A DNA stretch of 64,000 bases, from positions 216,839-280,838 of the forward strand of contig NZ_JAFMPK010000027.1 of the NCBI RefSeq assembly GCF_017349295.1, written 5' to 3'. Under the pieces are notes generated by a model. That model was not told the DNA's origin. It ran no database searches and saw nothing but the letters and a program-made list of their open reading frames with translations. Positions 1-7,247 of the stretch are shown here, in pieces. A program made the translations under genes and the position numbers. This stretch comes from Myceligenerans salitolerans (GTDB lineage Bacteria; Actinomycetota; Actinomycetes; Actinomycetales; Cellulomonadaceae). Position 1 is the stretch's first letter. Each line of letters starts with the position of its first letter.

Positions 1-91
1 CCCGCGGCGCGCCGGCCGCACGTCGCCGGCACGGCCGGCCCTACCGCAGGCCAGGTTCCGGAGCCGTGCCCGCCGGTGCCAGGATGGACGC

Positions 92-574
92 ATGAGCCTC
101 TACGACATTCCCTTCCGGCGGATGGACGGCAGCGAGACCACGCTCGCCGACCACGCCGACGACGTCGTCCTCGTCGTCAACGTGGCGTCCCGCTGCGGTC
201 TGACGCCGCAGTACACGGCGCTCGAGCAGCTCCAGAAGACGTACTCCGCACGGGGCTTCACCGTGATCGGGTTCCCGAGCAACCAGTTCTTCCAGGAGCT
301 GGGCAGCAACGAGAAGATCGCGGAGTTCTGCTCGGCCACCTACGGCGTGACGTTCCCCGTGGTGGACCGGGTGAAGGTGAACGGGCGCAACACCCATCCG
401 CTGTACGCCGAGCTGAAGAAGACCGCCGACGCGGACGGACACTCCGGCCGGGTGCGCTGGAACTTCGAGAAGTTCCTCGTCCTGCCGGGCGGCACGGTAC
501 GCCGCTTCGACCCGCGCACGGTTCCCGACGCCCCCGAGGTGATCGAGCAGATCGAGGCTCACCTCCCCCGCTGA
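92..574 (+). CDS. Glutathione peroxidase family protein (thioredoxin-type)
   Basis: A 160-residue thiol peroxidase that would reduce hydroperoxides in the cytosol. The catalytic tetrad of the family is visible: peroxidatic Cys35 in the NVASRCG motif, Gln65 in GFPSNQF, and Trp123-Asn124 in RWNFEKF. A second Cys80 in the position IAEFC matches the resolving cysteine of thioredoxin-dependent members, so thioredoxin rather than glutathione is the likely reductant (family knowledge, not shown here). Length is typical for bacterial members. The start ATG has an AGGA element about seven bases upstream. It ends 12 bases from the convergent gene on the other strand. It appears to be a single-gene unit with no signal peptide. 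Confidence 0.93.
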   Translation: MSLYDIPFRRMDGSETTLADHADDVVLVVNVASRCGLTPQYTALEQLQKTYSARGFTVIGFPSNQFFQELGSNEKIAEFCSATYGVTFPVVDRVKVNGRNTHPLYAELKKTADADGHSGRVRWNFEKFLVLPGGTVRRFDPRTVPDAPEVIEQIEAHLPR

Positions 575-586
575 GCGAGGCCCGCG

Positions 587-1975
587 CTATCCGGCGGGCG
601 GCGGGCTGCCGTTGACGGACTCGTGCCCCGGCGGCACGTCCGGCCTGGTCGCCGTGACGTCCCGGGGAATCATCGTGAAGCCCTGCCAGTGGGACTCCAT
701 CGGACTCTGGTCCTCGTCCCGCGGCACGTGGTGGAAGCCGACCGCCACCCAGGCCACGACGTCGTCGAGCACCTCGCGGTCCGACACGTAGTCCGGTACG
801 CCGCGGCCGCAGTGGCCGTCGCGGTTCGCCGTCGCGAACAGCTGGCAGTCCGTCGCCTCGGTGAACGCGATGTCGTAGCCCCCGTGCTCGTGCCCGTCGT
901 CACGGGTGAACGTGAACGACGACGACGCTCCCAGACCGATCTCGTAGCTGACGGGGTGCCCGTCCTCGTTCAGACGAGCGGGGTTCAGCACGCGCCACCA
1001 GCGACGGTTTCCCATCTCGCGGGTGCCCTCACGCTCGATCGCCTGCAGGCTTCCGGCCACGACGCGGGACTTCGGCCCCATCTCGTCCGTGTCCCGGGCG
1101 TCGTACTGCTCGACGCGCTGCCCGCCGCGCCCGCCGAGTGCCCAGTGCACCTTCCACACCGCGTTGTGCGAGTGGCTCGCGGCGTGGTGGTGATCGCCCT
1201 CCCCGACAGCCCAGCCGTGCGCCTTGTCGGTGTAGTCCGCGGGTGACAGGTCCCCGGTGGCACCCAGCTCCGGGGTGATCGATCCGTCCGCGCCGAACGT
1301 GTACTGCGTGACGTACTCGTACCAGCCGACCTTCGACACGGTCGACAGCCGCAGGTCCGTCCGGCGTTCCACCACCGCCTCCGCTCCCGGCGTGTCGGCG
1401 GTCGCGTGGTACGCGATGCCGCCGTCGACGGTCTCCCGGCACAGCACCTCACGCGTCTCGACGCCGCCCACGCTGCCGTCCCCGACCAGGGGCACGTCCG
1501 CCGTGACGCGCTCCCCGCCGCACGACTTCTCGCCGAGCGTGAGCATCGACCGCCCGCCGAACCCCTGGGCCGTGATGTCCTCGGTGGTGCGCACACCCGT
1601 GTCGTACGGCACCTCGAGCTGTCCGATCGTCAGCGAGGCCAGGACCTGCATCTGCTTGTGCCCGGCGGGCGCGAACGTCACGTCCTCCAGCACGAGCCCG
1701 GTGTTGTGATCGACGCGCCAGCACATCGTCCAGGCCGAACCGCTGCTGAGGACCTGGGTGATCGGCGCGTTCTCGGCGCACTCCGGCTCCTCCACCGCCG
1801 CCGACGACACCGCTCCCGCCCGGGGCGCTCGCTCGCCCCCCGTGGTCGCACCGGCCGACACCACCAGCAGCGTGATCGCCACCGCGGCGATGGCGGCCAG
1901 GCAGACCACCATGACCGCCACCATCCCTCTCTGACCCGGCCACGACCGCCGTCGTGCGCCGCTCTGTTCCGGCAC
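587..1975 (-). CDS. Membrane-anchored, shortened copper amine oxidase-like protein
   Basis: 462 residues with one N-terminal membrane segment (about residues 18-42) after a basic stretch, so the rest is probably outside the membrane. Segments align by eye with the catalytic barrel of copper amine oxidases: LEVPYDTG near 120, KVGWYEYVTQYTF near 215-227 followed by DGSITPELGATG, HSH at 268-270, RRWWRVLNP near 324, and FHHVPRDEDQSPMESHWQGF near 415-433. The three copper-ligand histidines would be His268, His270 and His429, and Tyr219 sits where the topaquinone precursor tyrosine lies. The residue before that tyrosine, normally Asn, is Trp218. The usual N-terminal N2/N3 domains are absent and length is about two thirds of the family norm. 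It may be a minimal oxidase or a non-catalytic relative. GTG start chosen; an internal ATG at 1924 is possible. Confidence 0.7.
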   Translation of the reverse strand: MPEQSGARRRSWPGQRGMVAVMVVCLAAIAAVAITLLVVSAGATTGGERAPRAGAVSSAAVEEPECAENAPITQVLSSGSAWTMCWRVDHNTGLVLEDVTFAPAGHKQMQVLASLTIGQLEVPYDTGVRTTEDITAQGFGGRSMLTLGEKSCGGERVTADVPLVGDGSVGGVETREVLCRETVDGGIAYHATADTPGAEAVVERRTDLRLSTVSKVGWYEYVTQYTFGADGSITPELGATGDLSPADYTDKAHGWAVGEGDHHHAASHSHNAVWKVHWALGGRGGQRVEQYDARDTDEMGPKSRVVAGSLQAIEREGTREMGNRRWWRVLNPARLNEDGHPVSYEIGLGASSSFTFTRDDGHEHGGYDIAFTEATDCQLFATANRDGHCGRGVPDYVSDREVLDDVVAWVAVGFHHVPRDEDQSPMESHWQGFTMIPRDVTATRPDVPPGHESVNGSPPPAG

Positions 1976-2035
1976 CCTTCTACCCCCTGAAAGATCGCTA
2001 CGGGCCCCCTGCCCTCACCGATCTTGAGGCACGGA

Positions 2036-2122
2036 CCGGCCCGGCGCGACTCACGTCACACCGGGCCGGCATCTCTCCCGTGGTGGCCCGGGCCGCCGAC
2101 CGCCGTGCGGTCAGCGGCCCGG
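2036..2122 (-). terminator. Tandem hairpins downstream of the surface-protein gene
   Basis: Two inverted repeats follow the stop codon of the large surface-protein gene. The nearer one (2088-2122) pairs CCGGGCCGC and GACCGC with GCGGTC and GCGGCCCGG, with one C-A mismatch and a three-base loop. The farther one (2036-2044 with 2061-2069) has a 9-bp stem. No U-run follows, as is common for actinobacterial terminators. Confidence 0.6.
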
Positions 2123-2130
2123 ACGGTCCG

Positions 2131-5100
2131 TCACCGGCGGCTCATCACCTGCCGCCGCCGGACCAGCACCGCACCAGCTGCGAGCAGCAGGAACGACAGC
2201 GCCGCGAGCATCGACGCGTCCGAGCCGGTCGCGGCGAGGTGACCCCCGCCGTTGCCGCTGCCCGAGGTGCCGTTGCCCGAGGTGCCGTTGCCGTCGGTGC
2301 CGTTGCCGTCGCCCGCGCCGTTGCCGTCGTCGCCGGAGCCGTTGCCGTCCCCGTCGCCGTCGTCGCACTCGCAGTCGCCGTTCCCGTCACCGTTGCCGTT
2401 GTCGTCGTGGACGACGACGTCGAAGCCGGCGATGGCGTGGTCACCGTGGACGGTGCTCGTCGCGATGCCCACGTGCGGACCTGCGGCGAAGTCGGCGGGA
2501 ACCGTGAAGGTCCAGCTGACGACGCCCTCCTCGTCCGCCGCCGTGCCCTGCAGGGCGATCGGCGACGAGTGGATGAGTCCGACGACGACCTCGCCCGGCT
2601 CGAAGCCCGACGCGTAGAACGTCTGGCTGTCACCCGGCTCGACCGTGCCGTGCTCGAACCACGCGTCCAGGGCACGGGCCACGCCTTCCGGACCGCAGAC
2701 CGCGATCGGCACCGAGGCGCCGTCACCGCCGTCCTCCGGCGTGGCGATGATCTCGTGCAGACCCGGGTCCGAGCCTTCCGGCACCGTGATCGTCACCTGG
2801 AAACCGCACTGCTCGTTCACGGTGACCATGACCGGGTCGCCCAAGGGCTCCCCGTCCGGGCCGTAGAGCTGCACCTCGACCTCGGCGCCGGCCTCGAAGC
2901 CCATACCGGTGACGAGCACGTCGTCGCCGACCGTCACGACCTCGGTCGTGGCGAACAGGGCCGGGTCGGAGCAGACGTCGCCGCCCCCGTCGCCGGGCGT
3001 CACGTAGATCATCGTGGTGGCCTCGAGACCAGTGGTCTCGTCGACCCCGACGACCGTGTACGGACCGGTCTCGGCATCCGCCGGCACGTTCAGCGGCATG
3101 ACGAACGTTCCGTCGTCCTCCGCCTCGAACGGCTCCGGCTCACCGAGCACGTTCCCGTCCTGGTCCATCAGGTACAGGGTCACCATGCCGTTCGGCGTGT
3201 AGCCCGTACCGGTGATCTCCGTGGAGTCGCCGGGAGCGACCTCGACCGGGTCGGCCGTGATGGCCGGGTCGACGTCACCGGAACCGCCGTCACCGTCGGT
3301 CACCGTCAGCGGTGCTTCCGCCGGGGTTCCCGTGGTGTCGTCGGTACCGACGACCGTGTGGTCGCCTGGCTCGGCGTCCTCCGGAACGGTCAGCGACACG
3401 GTGAACATGCCGTTCTCGTCCGTCGGAACATCCTCGACCGGGTCACCCACGGGGTTGCCGTCGGCGTCGACCAGCTGCACGGTCACCGTGCTGTCCGGCG
3501 TGTACCCCTCACCGGTCACCTCCGTGGACTCACCCGCGGCAACCTCCGACGGGTCCACCGACAGCGTCGGGTCGATCCCGTCCACCGGCGTCACCGTCAA
3601 CGGCGTGTCCGCCGCGATCCCGGTGGTGTCGTCCGTGCCGATCACGGTGTACTCGCCCGGCTCGGTCTCCTCCATGATCACGGCGGGAAGCACGAAGCTG
3701 CCCGTCTCGTCCGTGGCGGCGGTCACCGGGTCACCGACGGGGTTGCCGTCGGGGTCGACGAGCTGGATCGTCACCGTGCTGTCGGGGGTGTACCCGTCAC
3801 CGATGATGTCCGTGGTGTCGCCGGGCGCCACCACGTCCGGGTCGGCGACGATCGTCGGGCTGATGTCGCCCTCCGGGTTCACCGTCAGCGGGGTCTCCGC
3901 GGGCGTGCCGGTCTCGTCGTCCGTGCCGATCACCGTGTAGTCACCCGGCTCGGCGTCCTCCGGAACACACAGGTCCACGGTGAACGCACCGGTCTCGTCG
4001 GTCTCGGCCGTGACCGGGTCACCCACCGGGTTGCCGTCGGCATCCGTCAGCTGCACCGTCACCGTCGAGTTCGGCGTGTAGCCCTCACCCGACACCACGG
4101 TGCACTCACCGGGGTCGACCACGGTCGGGTCCACCGAGATCGACGGCGTGATGCCGTCGACCGGCGTCACCGTCAGCGGAGCCTCCGCCGGGGTGCCCGT
4201 GGTGTCGTCGGTACCGACCACCGTGTAGTCGCCCGGCTCGGCGTCCTCAGGCACGCACAGGTCCGCGGTGAACGCACCCGTCTCGTCCGTCGGGGCGGTG
4301 ACCGGGTCACCCACCGGGTTGCCGTCGGCGTCGGTGAGCTGGATCGTCACCGTGCTGTCCGGCGTGTACCCCTCACCGGTCACCACGGTGCACTCACCGG
4401 GGGCGACCTCGGTCGGGTCGACGGCGATCGTCGGCTCGACGGGGGCCGGCGTCACGGTCAGCGGGGTCTCCGCGGGCGTACCGGTCTCGTCGTCCGTGCC
4501 GATCACCGTGTACTCGCCCGGCGCCGTGTCCTCCGGCACGCACAGGTCCACGGTGAACGCACCCGTGTCGTCGGTCTCGGCCGTGACCGGGTCACCGATG
4601 GGGTTGCCGTCGGCATCCGTCAGCTGCACCGTCACCGTCGAGTTCGGCGTGTATCCCTCACCCGACACCACGGTGCACTCACCGGGGGCGACCTCGGTCG
4701 GGTCCACCGTGATCGTCGGCGTGATCGCGTCCACCGGCGTCACGGTCAGCGGGGTCTCCGCGGGCGTACCGGTCTCGTCGTCCGTGCCGATCACCGTGTA
4801 GTCGCCCGGCTCGGCGTCCTCCGGAACACACAGGTCCACGGTGAACGCACCCGTCTCGTCCGTCTCGGCCGTGACCGGGTCACCCACCGGGTTGCCGTCG
4901 GCGTCCGTCAGCTGCACCGTCACCGTCGAGTTCGGCGTGTAGCCCTCACCCGACACCACGGTGCACTCACCCGGAGCGACCACGGTCGGGTCGACCGTGA
5001 TCGACGGCGTGATCGCGTCCACCGGCTGGATCACGACAGGCGTCTCGGCCGGGGTCCCGGTCTCGTCGTCCGTGCCGATGATCGTGTAGTCGCCGGGCGG

Positions 5101-6930
5101 AGTGTCCGGAGTCGTGCAGAGATCGATCGTGAACGCGCCGTCCGCGTCCGTCTCCGCCGTGATCGGGTCGCCCACGGGGTTGCCGTCGGCGTCGGTGAGC
5201 TGCACCGTCACGGTGCTGTCTGGGGTGTACCCCTCACCGGACACCACCGTGCACTCACCCGCCGGGAACTCCGTCGGGTCGGCAGTGATGACCGGCTCGA
5301 TGGCGGCCAGTCCGCAGGCGTCGATCCGGACACCGGAGTTGCCCAGCCCGATGCTCCCCAACTCGCCCTGCATGAGGCCCAGCCAGAGGGCCGACACCTC
5401 GAGCGACGCGAGCGCTTCCTCACCCGTGTCGGTCGTACAGGTCGCGGTCTCCTGGTGGTTGATCTGCAGGGAGATGAACTGCGTGATCACGTCGAACACC
5501 GGCGACAGCGCGGTGCCGATGGTCTCGGTCACGAGTCCGGTCTTGATGTCGGTGATCAACAGCTCGAACACCTGGGCGCCCTCATCGCTGATGAGGAAGT
5601 CGTACACCGTTGCGAAGATCGGCGTCAGCAGCGCGCCCGAGGTGTTGATCGTCGTGGCCAGCAGCTGGCACGTGACGGCGGCGGTACCGCTGCAGTTCTG
5701 CTCGACCGGCGGGAAGTCGCCGCTGGCCGCGTCCGCGAGGTTGACCGTCCACGACACGTCGAACACGTCGCCGGGAAGCGGGCCCGTCCCGAGGAACTGG
5801 CAGCTGATCGAGACGGCGCTCAGCGACTCCTCGATGGCGGTCGTCATGATCTGCACGGCCTCCTCCATCAGCTCGTGCACGCCCTCGGCGATCTGCGGGT
5901 ACGTCTGGTCGTCGATGACCTCGTAGTTGGGCGCGAGGCCGTTCATACCGGCGTCGTCACCACCCGCCCAGGGGTCGTTGCCCTCGACCAGGTGCTCCAG
6001 GTGGATCTCCGCCTGGCCCGTCGAGAAGTCGATCGTCACCAGCTGGTTCGCCGACGTGAGCGGCTCCCCCACCACGGCGTTGACGATCGTCTCCTGCATG
6101 TTCGAGTCGACGGAGCACTCCGGGGTCGGAACGCCCGGGAGGTCGAGCGCACCGACGAGTGCGGTGACGTCGAACACCTGGTTGACCAGGTCCTCGGCCG
6201 TCGTGTCCACCAGGGCGCCCAGGTCGTAGATCTGCGCGGCGGCGTCCTCGATCAGCGGGGAGTGCATCAGCAGCGATGCGTCACCCAGGACGTACTGCCC
6301 CGGGCCGGTCACCCCGCCGTCCGGGTCGAGGAAGACGCCGTCCTCCGCGATCACCTCGGAACCCAGCGCACCGAGCTGGAGGTCGAGCTGGTCGACCGCG
6401 AGGTCGGTGATCCCGCCCACGCCGGCAGTGTCCGCGAGCGCGAGCAGGTCGAGCGTCGTCGTCCCCCAGTCGCCCTCGGCGGTGCCGTCGATGGTCACGC
6501 CGCCGTCGGGACCGATCACGCCGGTCGCTGCCCGGGCGTCGGTCGGCGAACTGGCCTCGCTCGTGCTGGCGAGTGCCCCGAGCTGTCCCAGATCCATGAA
6601 CTGGTCGACCGGGATCGCGATGTCTCCCAGCGAGAGCAGCTGGGATCCGAGCAGGTCGACGTCCAGGTTCTCGGTGTTGGGTCCCGGGTCGGTGTCCCAG
6701 CCCGCGACCGAGGTGGCGGCGCCGAGGAGCTCTTGTTCCATGAGCTCCGAGTTCAGGACACTGGCCCCGGCCTCAGCGGGGTCGTCGGGGTAGGTGTCGA
6801 GCGCCGCCTGTGCGGGGACGCTCAAGCCGGCGACCAGCAGCGCGGCGCCAGCGCCGATTGCGACCGGGCGCTGCCATCTGGCGCGACCTCGCAATCTGTG
6901 TCGTCGTGGAGACAACGGTGTTCGCCTCAA
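2131..6930 (-). CDS. Giant sortase-anchored surface protein with Ig-like repeats (choice-of-anchor G type)
   Basis: 1599 residues. It has a signal peptide (basic n-region, hydrophobic core near 23-37, cleavage after AQA near 42), then a globular region to about residue 540 that resembles the N-terminal domain of choice-of-anchor G family proteins. About ten Ig-like repeats of 90-98 residues follow (from about 543 to 1500), with the recurrent core GEGYTPDSTVTVQLTDADG and DPVTAETDETGAF. A Gly/Asn/Asp-rich linker precedes an LAATG sortase motif near 1565, a hydrophobic span and a basic tail. It should be covalently attached to the cell wall and act in adhesion or cell-surface interaction (inference). 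Start is TTG at 6930, nine bases after GGAG. The first five repeats carry paired cysteines and the later ones do not. Confidence 0.9.
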   Translation of the reverse strand: MRRTPLSPRRHRLRGRARWQRPVAIGAGAALLVAGLSVPAQAALDTYPDDPAEAGASVLNSELMEQELLGAATSVAGWDTDPGPNTENLDVDLLGSQLLSLGDIAIPVDQFMDLGQLGALASTSEASSPTDARAATGVIGPDGGVTIDGTAEGDWGTTTLDLLALADTAGVGGITDLAVDQLDLQLGALGSEVIAEDGVFLDPDGGVTGPGQYVLGDASLLMHSPLIEDAAAQIYDLGALVDTTAEDLVNQVFDVTALVGALDLPGVPTPECSVDSNMQETIVNAVVGEPLTSANQLVTIDFSTGQAEIHLEHLVEGNDPWAGGDDAGMNGLAPNYEVIDDQTYPQIAEGVHELMEEAVQIMTTAIEESLSAVSISCQFLGTGPLPGDVFDVSWTVNLADAASGDFPPVEQNCSGTAAVTCQLLATTINTSGALLTPIFATVYDFLISDEGAQVFELLITDIKTGLVTETIGTALSPVFDVITQFISLQINHQETATCTTDTGEEALASLEVSALWLGLMQGELGSIGLGNSGVRIDACGLAAIEPVITADPTEFPAGECTVVSGEGYTPDSTVTVQLTDADGNPVGDPITAETDADGAFTIDLCTTPDTPPGDYTIIGTDDETGTPAETPVVIQPVDAITPSITVDPTVVAPGECTVVSGEGYTPNSTVTVQLTDADGNPVGDPVTAETDETGAFTVDLCVPEDAEPGDYTVIGTDDETGTPAETPLTVTPVDAITPTITVDPTEVAPGECTVVSGEGYTPNSTVTVQLTDADGNPIGDPVTAETDDTGAFTVDLCVPEDTAPGEYTVIGTDDETGTPAETPLTVTPAPVEPTIAVDPTEVAPGECTVVTGEGYTPDSTVTIQLTDADGNPVGDPVTAPTDETGAFTADLCVPEDAEPGDYTVVGTDDTTGTPAEAPLTVTPVDGITPSISVDPTVVDPGECTVVSGEGYTPNSTVTVQLTDADGNPVGDPVTAETDETGAFTVDLCVPEDAEPGDYTVIGTDDETGTPAETPLTVNPEGDISPTIVADPDVVAPGDTTDIIGDGYTPDSTVTIQLVDPDGNPVGDPVTAATDETGSFVLPAVIMEETEPGEYTVIGTDDTTGIAADTPLTVTPVDGIDPTLSVDPSEVAAGESTEVTGEGYTPDSTVTVQLVDADGNPVGDPVEDVPTDENGMFTVSLTVPEDAEPGDHTVVGTDDTTGTPAEAPLTVTDGDGGSGDVDPAITADPVEVAPGDSTEITGTGYTPNGMVTLYLMDQDGNVLGEPEPFEAEDDGTFVMPLNVPADAETGPYTVVGVDETTGLEATTMIYVTPGDGGGDVCSDPALFATTEVVTVGDDVLVTGMGFEAGAEVEVQLYGPDGEPLGDPVMVTVNEQCGFQVTITVPEGSDPGLHEIIATPEDGGDGASVPIAVCGPEGVARALDAWFEHGTVEPGDSQTFYASGFEPGEVVVGLIHSSPIALQGTAADEEGVVSWTFTVPADFAAGPHVGIATSTVHGDHAIAGFDVVVHDDNGNGDGNGDCECDDGDGDGNGSGDDGNGAGDGNGTDGNGTSGNGTSGSGNGGGHLAATGSDASMLAALSFLLLAAGAVLVRRRQVMSRR
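2236..2410 (-). repeat. Low-complexity tandem repeat encoding the wall-spanning Gly/Asn/Asp linker
   Basis: Short 12-18 base units built on GCCGTTGCC recur across this stretch and encode NGTSGNGTSG / GDGNG-type linker sequence just before the sortase motif. Such arrays change length easily by slippage and would set how far the repeats stand off from the wall. Confidence 0.7.
2950..5300 (-). repeat. Tandem Ig-like coding repeats, unit about 285 bases
   Basis: Within the surface-protein gene at least eight nearly co-linear units of about 95 codons are visible, each with GEGYTPxSTVTVQL and DADGNPVGDPV cores. Units starting near 5015, 4730, 4443 and 4150 are very similar at DNA level, which suggests recent internal duplication or gene conversion. 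Two more diverged units lie on the C-terminal side. Confidence 0.85.
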
Positions 6931-7247
6931 AGGAACTCACTCCTCACAGGTTGCGCCGTCTGGGCGGCGGCGGAATGACGGTGGGACCAGGACCACGAAA
7001 AAGTCACAGGAGACCCACGTTCAGCGAACACAAGATCCAGGGGATTTGCATGCCCTGTCATCAGATATGCCCCAGCGCACGCTAAGGCAACATGGCGCAC
7101 TCAAGCCATAGGAGGCGAGCTATGGGGAAATAGACCGATCTTTCCCCGGCATTTCCCACGACGGAAAGTACTGCAGAAAAGAATTTCACCCGTCGCGGGA
7201 TGCGGCAAGCCCGGGCCTCCCCGGCCGGGGCGGTCCGGGCCTGCGCA
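6931..7247 (-). promoter_or_regulatory. AT-richer intergenic region before the surface-protein gene, with a dyad
   Basis: A 317-base gap with base composition lower in GC than its neighbours. Next to the LuxR-gene stop, GCCCGG (7209-7214) and CCGGGC (7235-7240) enclose CCCCGGCCGGGG, a plausible terminator. Further in, GGGGAAA (7124-7130) and TTTCCCC (7141-7147) form a 7-bp dyad with a 10-base centre. The rest should hold the promoter of the surface-protein gene; I cannot assign its -35/-10 with confidence. Confidence 0.45.

Noticed and set aside
2950-5300. Regular repeats that might suggest a CRISPR array
   Set aside because: Units are about 285 bases, in frame, and encode Ig-like domains. 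There are no short repeats with unique spacers and no cas genes.
1954-6978. A 1674-codon open frame on the plus strand
   Set aside because: It lies entirely opposite the surface-protein gene, whose translation has a signal peptide, repeats and sortase motif. The plus-strand translation is Arg/Val/His-rich low-complexity text typical of an antisense frame in GC-rich DNA.
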